Shown one piece after another: positions 14,919 to 23,614 of a stretch of DNA of 33,619 nt (position 1 is its first letter; each line of letters opens with the position of its first letter). The position numbers and the translations under genes were made by a program. This DNA comes from a virus. The notes under the pieces are model-generated. The model made no database searches. It was not told the origin of the DNA and saw only the letters and a list, made by a program, of their open reading frames with translations. The stretch is from positions 1 to 33,619 of the IMG/VR virus record IMGVR_UViG_3300042350_005906. One strand, written 5' to 3'.

Positions 14919-16821
14919 TATGAAATAACTCAATAGATTTAAACCAAAGCATTTTAGAAAACTTATCATCATGTAAAGGAGACATATTTAAAAATATTAG
15001 AGCGGTGATAAATTTTATTAAGTCTAAATCATATTTATTATCTATTATCCATTTCTCATATTCAAACTTAAATTGAGTTAATTGATTGGATATAAAATAT
15101 GAATAATCTATATTTAATGATCCTTCATTTAAGGTAATAAATGAATCATTTTTAACTTTATTATAGGGAATAATACAACCACCATATAATTTAGCTAAAT
15201 CATAATATAAATCTCCTCCTTTTGTATTACCAGCGAATGATTCTCTCCAATCAATATATGTAAATTTATTAGTTGATGGGTCAAAAAGTATATTATCAAA
15301 TTGAAGATCTCCATGGAATAAATCATACATTTGAATTGAAGTATGATCAAATGATAATTTATCTAAAATATTATTTAAAGAATTATATTTAGTTCCATTA
15401 ATAATATATTCTTGTTCAGCATAATGTTTCCCAAATTTTTCTATAAATTTATTTTTACGTTGGGTAGTTTTATCAATATAAAAGATTTTAGATTCAGTTA
15501 CATTACTATCAAAAAATTTAGCTTTAGTTTGAATTAAATTATTATAAAAATCTAAAAATTTAATAAAATAATCTAAATTATCATGTTGATATAATGTTTC
15601 TCCTTTTTCCCAATTATAACTGATGAAATATTTGCTACTAGAAAATTCTGATGGGATTAAATTTTTTAATACATTAGCTCGTTTTGCTTTATTTTTAATA
15701 AAAACTTCATCAGGATTAAATTTAATAAATTTATTTTCTTTATATGTTATTTCATCTGTTGTTTTATATAAAGATAATGGATGGTCTCTAAAATATTCTT
15801 TAGCCTTATTTAAGTCATCTAAATTACCTGTATCTAGCCAATGTAAATGTTTAGCTTTAAAACTGGGGTATTTGCCTAGATTATCAAATGCTGATACTAT
15901 TTCTCCATTTTGGGTATTAGATTCTAGTTCTCTCCAGAAGATATCAAAATCCCAAATACTAGCTAAACCTATAAAAGCATTATCATACCCATTTGTATCT
16001 TTATTAACAAATTTTAGAATGTTATCATTATCATCTATATCAGCTGTAGAATATTTTTCAGGGTAACTAGTAGGATAAACACCTAGCCAATTCCCATCCA
16101 AATGAGGCATCTTTGAATCTATAATGCAATCTGCCACTACAAAATAGAATGGACGTTGTAAGTATTGTTTACATTGTAAGGCAGAATGTCCAGGGCCTGA
16201 TCCATCTTGGTCAAAATTATCAACATCTACAAATGTGAATTTGTGATTAGGATAACTTAATAAACAATATTCTTTTAGTGATTCTCCTTTATAACCAAGA
16301 GCTATTATAAATTCATACTCACTAGGAAATTTATTTATAATATGAGAAATAATAGCTTTATTATTAATAGGTAATAATGCTTTATTAATATTTTTAGTTA
16401 GATTTTTTAAACGACTACCTATCCCCGCAGCTAGAATTAACACAGCAGGTGTTTTATGCTCAGCTTCTACCTTACCATCAGTTCTATTAAATTCATCATT
16501 TATTCTAATAACATCATCTACATGGGGAGTAGATACTTCTTGTAAGATAATATCTGTTATAGCTATCACTCTATGTTTTTTAGGTGGTGTGACATCAAAA
16601 AAGTCCCCAGCTTTCATGATTTTTTTCTCAACAACTCCTTCATCATTTTCTAACCATACTTCAGCTGTTCCTGAAATAATGTAGTTAGTTTCATGTTTGG
16701 ATTGGTGGTATTGGTAACTAGTTTTATAGCCAGCATTTATATAAATTCTTTTATAGCAATAAAAATCATTTAATGCTAACCATTCTTCTTTTCCCCAAGG
16801 TTTATGAACTATTTTATACAT
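14896..16821 (-). CDS. Cupin - sugar nucleotidyltransferase - APH-type kinase fusion
   Basis: 641 residues in three modules. Residues ~1-110 are a cupin like the C-terminal half of type II mannose-6-phosphate isomerases, with YQYHQSKHETNYIISG and PPKKHRV. Residues ~123-340 are a nucleotidyltransferase with LAAGIGSR (130-137), Lys148 in KALLPI, and a VADCIID segment carrying the metal-site Asp. Residues ~400-620 are an aminoglycoside-phosphotransferase/choline-kinase fold with HGDLQFDN (503-510) and DWR (524-526). Together they could phosphorylate a sugar or aminoalcohol and charge it with a nucleotide. The gene is extremely A/T-rich (7 G/C in 60 at 15541-15600). The leader has no Shine-Dalgarno. 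Analogous fused enzymes exist for fucose (FKP), but with a different kinase fold. Confidence 0.8.
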   Translation of the reverse strand: MYKIVHKPWGKEEWLALNDFYCYKRIYINAGYKTSYQYHQSKHETNYIISGTAEVWLENDEGVVEKKIMKAGDFFDVTPPKKHRVIAITDIILQEVSTPHVDDVIRINDEFNRTDGKVEAEHKTPAVLILAAGIGSRLKNLTKNINKALLPINNKAIISHIINKFPSEYEFIIALGYKGESLKEYCLLSYPNHKFTFVDVDNFDQDGSGPGHSALQCKQYLQRPFYFVVADCIIDSKMPHLDGNWLGVYPTSYPEKYSTADIDDNDNILKFVNKDTNGYDNAFIGLASIWDFDIFWRELESNTQNGEIVSAFDNLGKYPSFKAKHLHWLDTGNLDDLNKAKEYFRDHPLSLYKTTDEITYKENKFIKFNPDEVFIKNKAKRANVLKNLIPSEFSSSKYFISYNWEKGETLYQHDNLDYFIKFLDFYNNLIQTKAKFFDSNVTESKIFYIDKTTQRKNKFIEKFGKHYAEQEYIINGTKYNSLNNILDKLSFDHTSIQMYDLFHGDLQFDNILFDPSTNKFTYIDWRESFAGNTKGGDLYYDLAKLYGGCIIPYNKVKNDSFITLNEGSLNIDYSYFISNQLTQFKFEYEKWIIDNKYDLDLIKFITALIFLNMSPLHDDKFSKMLWFKSIELFHNVDKQRH

Positions 16822-16829
16822 TTTATATA

Positions 16830-16949
16830 TTATTTTTCTTCATAATAATCTCCCCATTCAACTAAAATAGTAGAACGATCATCTGTTCTTTCATAAGCAT
16901 ATTAAAATGATTTAAATATTTGATATGGTTCTAAATAGTTATTTATAGG
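16830..16949 (-). pseudogene. Degraded coding remnant in frame after GT34-like gene
   Basis: The 128-base gap between the GT34-like gene and the cupin fusion gene holds a frame with coding character but no start. It is in the same frame as the GT34-like gene, behind that gene's TAA (16950-16952) and a second TAA at 16902-16904. The tail reads YERTDDRSTILVEWGDYYEE before a final TAA at 16830-16832. That residue mix is unlike the A/T-rich noise expected in a gap. It may be the 3' end of a lost glycan gene, or a former extension of the GT gene. I do not recognise the family. Confidence 0.45.
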
Positions 16950-17681
16950 TTATAGATAATTTTTAAATTCATTTTGTAGTAAATCTACTCTATCTTCAGT
17001 ATTGCATCCAGTTAGGTGAGCTAAGAAGCAGTCCTCATTCCATGGTGCTGGAATTGTAAATGTCTTGTTAGGCCCAGTCCTATTTGGACATGCTTGCCAT
17101 ACCTTTGTTCTTGTAATAAAATCTGGTACTGCATTCAAGTACCTATGCTCCAATATCTTAAAAGAGCCTCTTAGAGGAGTTTGGTTATATATCGCATTAA
17201 AGCATGCTTGATCTGCTCCAGAATCATGTAAGTACTGTTGGCTTGCTTGAAGGAAAGTATTGAACAAGGCTTCTGTGTCTTTAGTTAGTTGTAATATAAA
17301 ATTGCCACCACTGAATCCTACATGACCTGTTGAACCATCAGGTGCCACTGGCCAATCGTATGAGAAATATGCAGTATGTGTGTCTGTGATAAAGTCTTCA
17401 ATTGGCATTGTATTGTTTGTTACAATAGAATCTCCATCAAGCCACATCACAACATCGTAGTGTTCGAGCATTTGAAAAGTGTGTATTGTGCGTGCAAATC
17501 CTAAACCTATTGGAGTAGTACCGTCTATGTTAATACTGGGTGTCGATGGAAACGATCTTAAGACATTAAAGTCATAGCCATGTTTTTGGACATACCTAAG
17601 TTTTGATGGAATTGTTAAGTCCAGAACAGAGTACATTGCCTCATCGCATCCAGTCACTACTAAAACTCGCTTTTTACTCAT
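16950..17681 (-). CDS. GT34-like (GMA12/MNN10-type) glycosyltransferase
   Basis: 243 residues. An N-terminal strand, VLVVTGCDEAMY, is followed by RTIHTFQMLEHYDVVMWLDGDSIV with a clear DXD site at Asp82-x-Asp84. GHVGFSGGNFIL (119-130) and HLTG (222-225) complete a pattern seen in the galactosyltransferase GMA12/MNN10 family (GT34), where the late His helps bind the metal. The enzyme would transfer a hexose from a UDP- or GDP-sugar. No membrane anchor is present, unlike eukaryotic members. G+C is higher than in the adjacent cupin fusion gene (22 of 60 at 17401-17460). It overlaps the preceding GT gene by 8 bases. Confidence 0.72.
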   Translation of the reverse strand: MSKKRVLVVTGCDEAMYSVLDLTIPSKLRYVQKHGYDFNVLRSFPSTPSINIDGTTPIGLGFARTIHTFQMLEHYDVVMWLDGDSIVTNNTMPIEDFITDTHTAYFSYDWPVAPDGSTGHVGFSGGNFILQLTKDTEALFNTFLQASQQYLHDSGADQACFNAIYNQTPLRGSFKILEHRYLNAVPDFITRTKVWQACPNRTGPNKTFTIPAPWNEDCFLAHLTGCNTEDRVDLLQNEFKNYL

Positions 17682-18657
17682 TTATAAAATTTTTAATTGT
17701 TTCTTTAAATACATTAATACTATAATATTTTTTATAGTTGGTTTTAGCAATATTACTACAATGATTATAAAATTCTGTATCTTCTTTTAATTTATGGGCT
17801 AATTCTCTAGCCTGTTTTAAATTATGAACTTCTACGGATAAATCAGGGTGGCATAGTTTTTGTGTGTCAACTTTTACATTCCCAATACAAGGAATTCCAA
17901 AATAAGCACAATTTAATGAAAATGTTCCAGCAGCTACTGTAGGCATTAAATGAACAGCATATTTAAAATAACTTAATTGTTTTATCCAATCTACCCAAGA
18001 CATTCTTGGGAGATGATTAAATAATTGATCTTCACCTTCACGTGTAGCGTGGGAAGTTTGTCCCCAAATAGGTACATTAAATTCTTGAGCTATTAAATAA
18101 CTTTCAAAACCCCCATACCATCTTGCTAAATTACCCCCAATAATAACTTTATCTTCAGGTTGAGGATGAATATCCATTATAGTCTCATCAATCATTAAAG
18201 TTGGCATTACATATATTGGTTTACCTGGGAGTAAACCTTCGTAGTATTTAGAGTCTTCAATATTATGAGCTAATATTCCATCACATGATATAAGCATATT
18301 ATAAAAGTTGATTTGGTCAACTAATTCATAATCATTATATAACCAATGAGGGCCTTCTTGTATATAAAATATCTTATTATTATATTGTTTTAATTTATCT
18401 ATTAAATTAGAAGCTAATAAATCAGTTATTGGATTAGTTTCTGTAGTTAGTTTTGAACCACAAGCATCTAAAAAAACACGTCCTTTAGGAAAAATAATAA
18501 AAACAACATCATACCCAATACATTTCTCTTTACAAGTATTTATATTATAATGATCAGCATCTAAAGCATACATCCAAGCAAACTCAGTTCGCATATTAGG
18601 ATAATCTTTTACAACTTTTCCTTCAAAAGGAAGTTCTGTTAAAAATGCTATTTTCAC
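17674..18657 (-). CDS. GT-B type glycosyltransferase-like protein
   Basis: 327 residues with GT-B character: an N-terminal MKIAFLTELPFEGK strand-loop, a middle ISCDGILAHN segment, and a C-terminal Rossmann part with VIIGGNLARWYGG, YAVHLMPTVAAGTFSLNCAYFGIPCIGN, which resembles the donor-binding helix region of GT4 enzymes. The usual E-x7-E pair is not evident, so the family assignment is loose. It has no signal peptide. It overlaps the DegT-fold gene by ATGA and the GT34-like gene by 8 bases, so these three are probably cotranslated. It would transfer a sugar from a nucleotide donor; donor and acceptor are unknown. Confidence 0.65.
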   Translation of the reverse strand: MKIAFLTELPFEGKVVKDYPNMRTEFAWMYALDADHYNINTCKEKCIGYDVVFIIFPKGRVFLDACGSKLTTETNPITDLLASNLIDKLKQYNNKIFYIQEGPHWLYNDYELVDQINFYNMLISCDGILAHNIEDSKYYEGLLPGKPIYVMPTLMIDETIMDIHPQPEDKVIIGGNLARWYGGFESYLIAQEFNVPIWGQTSHATREGEDQLFNHLPRMSWVDWIKQLSYFKYAVHLMPTVAAGTFSLNCAYFGIPCIGNVKVDTQKLCHPDLSVEVHNLKQARELAHKLKEDTEFYNHCSNIAKTNYKKYYSINVFKETIKNFINE

Positions 18658-19796
18658 TTATTAAAAAATTCTTTAATCTTACTACAAACATAATCAACAT
18701 CTTCAATAGTCATACCATGATGAGCTCCCAACAAAAATCCATTTTTCATTATAGTATCTGAGTTGGTAAATTCTTGAAGATATTCTCTATAAATAGGATG
18801 GCGTGTGACATTACCCGCAAAGGTAACTCTAGTTTGTATATTATTTTCTTCTAAGAAATGAAGTAATTCATATCGTTTTTCAGTTTGAAGTGGGATGGCT
18901 AACCAATTAGGCTTAATACTATCGTCAGGTAATATAATGTCACCTACTCCTTGAAGATTTTCAATATAACGTTCAATGTTAGCTCGTCTAATTTGTTCAA
19001 ATTGTTTAAATCTTTCAAGTTGAACTAAACCAAAAGCAGCATTCATTTCAGAAGATTTCATATTATAACCTAATACACCATATAAAAATTTATAATCATA
19101 TGGAATACCATCTACATTATGATTAAATCTATCTGACATTTCTTCAGAGTTGTCACCTATCCTACCCCAATCTCTAAATTGTAATGATACATTTCTTAAT
19201 TTTTCATCATTAAACATTACCATACCTCCAGCTCCACCAGCTGTAATAACATGGCTAGCATAGAAACTAGTTGTAGCTATATCTGTTTCTGGGGTATATG
19301 TTATTGTATCAGCTGAGTCTTCAATTAAGATAATATCTTCTCTCCCTATAGTAGCTAAACCGTCTTTAATTGCTTTCCAATTTGGTTTATTACCTATTAA
19401 ATTAGGTATCATAAGTACTTTTACCTCATCATCAATCGCGGCTAATACTTCCTTCACATTAGCACAATATGTGGTTAAATCTACATCTACAAATATAGGA
19501 ATAAGTCCTAATTGGATTATAGGGGCTAATGTAGTAGAAAATGTACAAGCTGGTGTAATTACTTTAGTTCCTTTAGGAAGTTGTAAACTAGCTAAAGCTA
19601 ACAAACAAGCTGATGATCCTGAGTTTACGAATACTCCATATTTTTTACCAAAAAATTTAGCTATTTTTTCTTCAAATTCAATTGAACGAGGACCAAAACC
19701 AGCTAACCAACCATCTCTAAGACATTGTTCTACAGCTTTAATTTCTTCTTCTCCGTAGGATTCAAATTTATTAGGGGCATACCATATTTTTTTCAT
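18654..19796 (-). CDS. DegT-fold PLP enzyme, probable 3-dehydratase (His replaces Lys)
   Basis: 380 residues, normal length for the DegT/DnrJ/EryC1 family. NSGSSACLLAL (58-68) binds the phosphate and Asp160 in LIED pairs with the pyridine nitrogen. At the Schiff-base position the segment YASHVITAGGAGG has His182 where aminotransferases have Lys (HPVKHITTGEGG). His at this site is known in RfbH/AscC and ColD sugar 3-dehydratases, which use PMP/PLP to remove the C3 hydroxyl. RDWGR and LGYNMKSSEMNAAFGLVQL match the RfbH side. The four Cys that bind [2Fe-2S] in RfbH/AscC (DCWC...C...) are absent, so it may work like ColD without a cluster. A 3-deoxy sugar is the inferred product. It starts two bases after the GT2 gene. 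Confidence 0.78.
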   Translation of the reverse strand: MKKIWYAPNKFESYGEEEIKAVEQCLRDGWLAGFGPRSIEFEEKIAKFFGKKYGVFVNSGSSACLLALASLQLPKGTKVITPACTFSTTLAPIIQLGLIPIFVDVDLTTYCANVKEVLAAIDDEVKVLMIPNLIGNKPNWKAIKDGLATIGREDIILIEDSADTITYTPETDIATTSFYASHVITAGGAGGMVMFNDEKLRNVSLQFRDWGRIGDNSEEMSDRFNHNVDGIPYDYKFLYGVLGYNMKSSEMNAAFGLVQLERFKQFEQIRRANIERYIENLQGVGDIILPDDSIKPNWLAIPLQTEKRYELLHFLEENNIQTRVTFAGNVTRHPIYREYLQEFTNSDTIMKNGFLLGAHHGMTIEDVDYVCSKIKEFFNK

Positions 19797-19798
19797 AG

Positions 19799-20422
19799 TT
19801 ATAACTTATTATAAAATTCGTTTTGTTTTTCTTGTCTTTCTATTGTTTTAGGATGATATAAAGATAAATCTTCAAAAGCAGGTATCAAAGCTACAGTTTG
19901 ATATCCTTCCAAAATTTCATGGACTTTATTTTTCCATTTTATCTCAGGAATGTTTTTATAGATACGCCATTGATAATCAGGAAAATTAACCCATCCATTT
20001 TCATTAACATACCATCCCCATTTTTGAATATGTTCTTGAGTTAAACCTTCAACAGTATTAACTCTGGGTACTTGGTATACTTCAACTTCAGGGTTAGTCT
20101 CTAATATCTCATGTAGAGATTCCATCAGATAATCATGAGGTATCTCATCAGCGTCAATTTGAAAAATATAATCACCAGAACACATTCTGGTTAGTTCATT
20201 TTTCCAATCAGCAAAGTGTCCTTGAAAGAAACTTTCTTTTAGAAGAATCCAATTAACAGATGAGTACCTATATAATTTATCAAGTAGGATAGGAGATGCT
20301 TTTGGTTTATCTAATAAAACACAAATCTCATCTTCAGGATGTTTATGTTTATGAAGAAAATCAATTAATCGAACTATTTCTTCATATTCATCACATACAG
20401 TGATTCCATAACTAATTTTCAT
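19799..20422 (-). CDS. Glycosyltransferase family 2 protein (WaaE/KdtX-like size)
   Basis: 207 residues, a compact GT2. MKISYGITVCDEYEEI opens the fold, ICVLLDKP is the second strand, and FQIDADEIP near 127-135 carries the DXD-type metal site. PDYQWRIYKN near 157-166 and HEILEG match the acceptor side of the WaaE/KdtX-like GT2 group, known for LPS-core glucosyl or heptosyl transfer. The leader contains TATATTTAGG seven bases before the ATG and a TTG 20 bases upstream of it, which may be a promoter. A weak AGG is too close to the start to be a normal Shine-Dalgarno. Context places it in glycan assembly. Confidence 0.82.
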   Translation of the reverse strand: MKISYGITVCDEYEEIVRLIDFLHKHKHPEDEICVLLDKPKASPILLDKLYRYSSVNWILLKESFFQGHFADWKNELTRMCSGDYIFQIDADEIPHDYLMESLHEILETNPEVEVYQVPRVNTVEGLTQEHIQKWGWYVNENGWVNFPDYQWRIYKNIPEIKWKNKVHEILEGYQTVALIPAFEDLSLYHPKTIERQEKQNEFYNKL

Positions 20423-20429
20423 TATTACC

Positions 20430-20460
20430 TAAATATAATAAACTTAAGGTAAAAGGCCAA
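20430..20460 (-). promoter_or_regulatory. Putative Bacteroidota-type promoter, TTG-N20-TATATTTA
   Basis: On the minus strand TTG (20460-20458) lies 20 bases before TATATTTA (20437-20430), which differs by one base from the Bacteroidota TAnnTTTG box. The pattern recurs at 29178-29209 and 23821-23850. The box ends only 7 bases before the ATG of the GT2 gene, so transcription from it would be nearly leaderless. The upstream element lies inside the zinc-ribbon gene. Not proven. Confidence 0.35.
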
Positions 20461-20890
20461 TATAACTTAAAGCTTCCATAAAATCTTTTTCTTCAAATTC
20501 TTTAGCATTACCCATATCCATCTTATGAGTATTACCTTCAGGGAACTTAGATTTTTCTTCTTCAAGTATTTCAATAGCTTTAACAGCAGTCCATTTCCAA
20601 TTTTCAGTAGATTTACCATTAATAAAAATCATACCTTTATCAGGTACATTAATAGTGGAAGGCATCCAATACTTATTTTCATAATCCTTATAAAGAAGAT
20701 CTTTATATAATTCAGGTAATACTTCAACTTGTTCTTCTAAAAATTCACTTTCATCAGTCATTAAAGTATTAGTTGTAAAACCACAACCGTAACACATATT
20801 AATAATATAATCAGAATGGATTATATGTTCATAGCAAGCATCACTACCACATCGAGCACATATAACTAAATTATCTTGAACTTTCGACAT
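20444..20890 (-). CDS. Zinc-ribbon protein of unknown function, 148 aa
   Basis: 148 residues. An N-terminal zinc knuckle pair, CARC (Cys11, Cys14) and CYGC (Cys33, Cys36), forms a probable zinc ribbon; Cys19 is extra. The rest is acidic with a conserved-looking WKWTAVKAIEILEEE helix and no catalytic motif. It has the look of an accessory protein that binds protein or nucleic acid. It sits between two GT genes, overlapping the preceding GT4 gene by 20 bases. A regulatory or scaffold role in glycan production is only a guess. Confidence 0.7.
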   Translation of the reverse strand: MSKVQDNLVICARCGSDACYEHIIHSDYIINMCYGCGFTTNTLMTDESEFLEEQVEVLPELYKDLLYKDYENKYWMPSTINVPDKGMIFINGKSTENWKWTAVKAIEILEEEKSKFPEGNTHKMDMGNAKEFEEKDFMEALSYIGLLP

Positions 20891-22181
20891 TTTCTACTTT
20901 TTTAAGTTTAGGTAACTCTATTTTCTTTAATTGTGGTAATTTAAGTTGAACCTGTTGTGGAAATTCAGGTATATATTTAGTTAAATAACCATCTAATTGT
21001 TCAACCATTTTTTCAAAACTAAAATTAGTTTTACTTCTAAAAGCCTGTCTATTGGCTTTTTCTTTATAGTCTTTATAATTAGCGAAGACATCTCTTAATG
21101 ATATAAAGGCGGCCCCATTATCAACTCCAAACCATTGAAATTCTTTCATTAACATATCTTGCACAACTGAACTATCATCTAAATTATGAAGTTCACCTGG
21201 GATTAGTGTGACAAAGTCTTCTGATAGGAAGTCTTTATGTCCTGACCAGTTTGAGGCTATGATTGGTTTTTTAGTTAAACTAAATTCAAGAAGTGGTCTA
21301 CCATATCCTTCACCTTTGGTTAAACTAATCATAGCTTTAACTTTAGAATGATTATATAACTCATTCATTTCTTCATCAGTTAATTCCCCATGAATTAAAT
21401 AAACATTAGGGGTAAATCGAGCATCAATAGAATTACGAATCATATCAATTCTTTTAAGAATTTCATCTCGATCCATATAAGAGGCTCCTACACAAGTTGT
21501 TTTAAGAATAAGAGCAGGTGTGTTTTTCTTATTTTTAAAAGCTTCAAAAAACAACTTAATTAAAAGACCAACATTTTTTCTATCATGACCTAAATTACCC
21601 TGCATCCAATGTCCTACAAACAAATAGGCAAATTCTTCTTTAATTTGAGATAAATCAAAGTTTGATTTTTTAGGACCATATTTTTCAGTATCAACTCCTT
21701 CTATTAATACTTCAATAGGTTTTTGTAATCCGTATTCTCCTACTACCTGGTTAGTATTTCTATCACGTTGTTCAAACTTAATTTGTTTAAACACTTCAGC
21801 ACTGTGAGTGGAAGAAGTTAAAACTAAATTCATTCTATTACATCCCTCCATCCAAGATGGGTGACAACCTGTTGTTTCAATACCAGCTGTTAATCCAATA
21901 TTATATCTTCCAACTGGCTGAAATTCATTAGGTACTGTAATTTGGCACCAAATTTCAGGTTGTTTTGGTAATTGGTTACCCATAGGTAACAAATGAGGTC
22001 TTAAAAATTGCCATTCAGGATGATCTTCAATAAATCCCCAAGGTGTATTACCCCATCTTTGGGGTAATACTTTAACATCATATTTATCTAATTTGATAAG
22101 TGCTTTTACAAAATCACGAGCTCTAGCTCCATAACCGCTGTACGTATCAATCGGACAGCTAACTACAAACATTGGTTTCAT
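20871..22181 (-). CDS. GT4-like glycosyltransferase
   Basis: 436 residues, GT-B fold. The N-terminal DTYSGYGARARDFV segment corresponds to the glycine-rich acceptor loop of GT4. The C-terminal half has VYLIHGELTDEEMNELYNHS and then EGYGRPLLE, giving the GT4 E-x7-E pair that binds the donor nucleotide, followed by KPIIASNWSGHKDFL. The last ~25 residues are repetitive in Lys, Leu and Pro, a likely flexible tail. There is no membrane segment. It follows a second GT4-like gene directly (TAATG junction), and the two may have come from a duplication or act one after the other. The sugar is unknown. Confidence 0.85.
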   Translation of the reverse strand: MKPMFVVSCPIDTYSGYGARARDFVKALIKLDKYDVKVLPQRWGNTPWGFIEDHPEWQFLRPHLLPMGNQLPKQPEIWCQITVPNEFQPVGRYNIGLTAGIETTGCHPSWMEGCNRMNLVLTSSTHSAEVFKQIKFEQRDRNTNQVVGEYGLQKPIEVLIEGVDTEKYGPKKSNFDLSQIKEEFAYLFVGHWMQGNLGHDRKNVGLLIKLFFEAFKNKKNTPALILKTTCVGASYMDRDEILKRIDMIRNSIDARFTPNVYLIHGELTDEEMNELYNHSKVKAMISLTKGEGYGRPLLEFSLTKKPIIASNWSGHKDFLSEDFVTLIPGELHNLDDSSVVQDMLMKEFQWFGVDNGAAFISLRDVFANYKDYKEKANRQAFRSKTNFSFEKMVEQLDGYLTKYIPEFPQQVQLKLPQLKKIELPKLKKVENVESSR

Positions 22182-23614
22182 TAATATACTAAATTATGAG
22201 GTACAACTTTTTTCTTAACAGGATCACATTTAATTATATGATAATTTTTTCGAGGTGTCCAATTGGCAAACAATTCTTCTATGTTTTCAATAACACGTTC
22301 TGCTTGTTGAACTGAGGTAAATCCAGCTTCATTTCCTACAGCCCATTCTCTACCTAACAATCCTCTAGCTTTTCTTTCATCAGGATTTAAGCTATAGATT
22401 TCAAAAATTCTTTCAGCAGCATCACTTGGCTCACATCTATCATCAAAGATATAAGGTGTTGGGACTGAACCTACTATTGAAATACTAGTTGGGAATACTG
22501 GGAATGCCCATGGACCACACTTTTTATATCTACCTCTATGATTTGAAGGAAACTGATCATCAAAATCAATCCATAATCCTTTCTCATCTTCAAATCTCAT
22601 CTGGTCTTGCATTCCACCAGTAACATTAGCTATAATTGGATTTCCAACTAACAAAGCCTCAGTTAAACTCAAACCCCACCCTTCATTTGAAGTCAATAAT
22701 ATTTGGCAATCAGTACTATTATACAACAAATTCATACCATAAGGATCAAGTCTTTGATCAGAGAATATGATGTTATATCTTTCATCATCACCACACAACA
22801 TATCAATAACAGCAGGCAAATCAGTCCCATTCTCATCAACACGTTGAGTATGCAAAACTAAAGCACACTTTTTAGCTTTTTCTAAAGGTAACTTATCAAC
22901 AAACATCTTATAGGCCCAAATAGTATCAGGTACTTGTTTACGTCTAATATTACGAGAATTAAACAAAACTGCAAACTCTATTTCTTTATCCTTATATAAG
23001 TTTTTCTTAAACTCAACTAATTGTTCATCCTCCTTGTCTAAAGGTCTAAAAATTTCATGATTTAAACCATGAGGAACATACTTAATTAATCTATCCTTAG
23101 CCTTATCCCCCAGCACTAACTTATTAATATTTACAGTTTGTTTTGAAATACCCATTAATAAATCACATGACTCATAGAAAGCATCATTATATAATGGTGC
23201 TGGGTAATCATCCCAAATGTTCAAATAAATAATAGGAATTTTTTTCCTAATTTCATTCTCAATTTGGAACAACCATGTCCAATATCTGGGGTCTGTAATA
23301 ATGAATATAGCATCTGGTTTTTCCATATCCATTAATTGTCTAACTAAATCTGGAGAACCATATCCATTACTTGGGTATAAAATAACTGAAGCATCATCAA
23401 TACCTGCTAACTCACCTGTGTTTTGACTTAAATCAAATCTTTTACCTGCGTCTGGGTGGTTGATAGCCGCTCCAACATTTACCCAATTAAGGTGATGGGC
23501 TGTATGGAGTACAATTTCTTTAGCAACTGTTCCTATACCGGAATGTGTCCTAATGTCATCACACATTAGGAGAATTTTTTTACGTTTTTCTCTTGGAATA
23601 TAACCTGGTTTCAT
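22181..23614 (-). CDS. GT4-like glycosyltransferase, first gene of the glycan block
   Basis: 477 residues, GT-B fold. LLMCDDIRTHSGIGTVAKEIV gives the acceptor-side glycine loop, IFIITDPRYW and LMGISKQTV lie in the N-terminal Rossmann domain, and NEGWGLSLTEALLVGNPIIANVTGG is a clear GT4 donor site with the E-x7-E pair. Its length is slightly above the GT4 norm because of extra loops near residues 350-390. The start overlaps the stop of the small ribbon-helix-helix gene by ATGA, so the two are translationally coupled. Donor and acceptor are unknown. It opens the run of glycan genes. Confidence 0.86.
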   Translation of the reverse strand: MKPGYIPREKRKKILLMCDDIRTHSGIGTVAKEIVLHTAHHLNWVNVGAAINHPDAGKRFDLSQNTGELAGIDDASVILYPSNGYGSPDLVRQLMDMEKPDAIFIITDPRYWTWLFQIENEIRKKIPIIYLNIWDDYPAPLYNDAFYESCDLLMGISKQTVNINKLVLGDKAKDRLIKYVPHGLNHEIFRPLDKEDEQLVEFKKNLYKDKEIEFAVLFNSRNIRRKQVPDTIWAYKMFVDKLPLEKAKKCALVLHTQRVDENGTDLPAVIDMLCGDDERYNIIFSDQRLDPYGMNLLYNSTDCQILLTSNEGWGLSLTEALLVGNPIIANVTGGMQDQMRFEDEKGLWIDFDDQFPSNHRGRYKKCGPWAFPVFPTSISIVGSVPTPYIFDDRCEPSDAAERIFEIYSLNPDERKARGLLGREWAVGNEAGFTSVQQAERVIENIEELFANWTPRKNYHIIKCDPVKKKVVPHNLVY

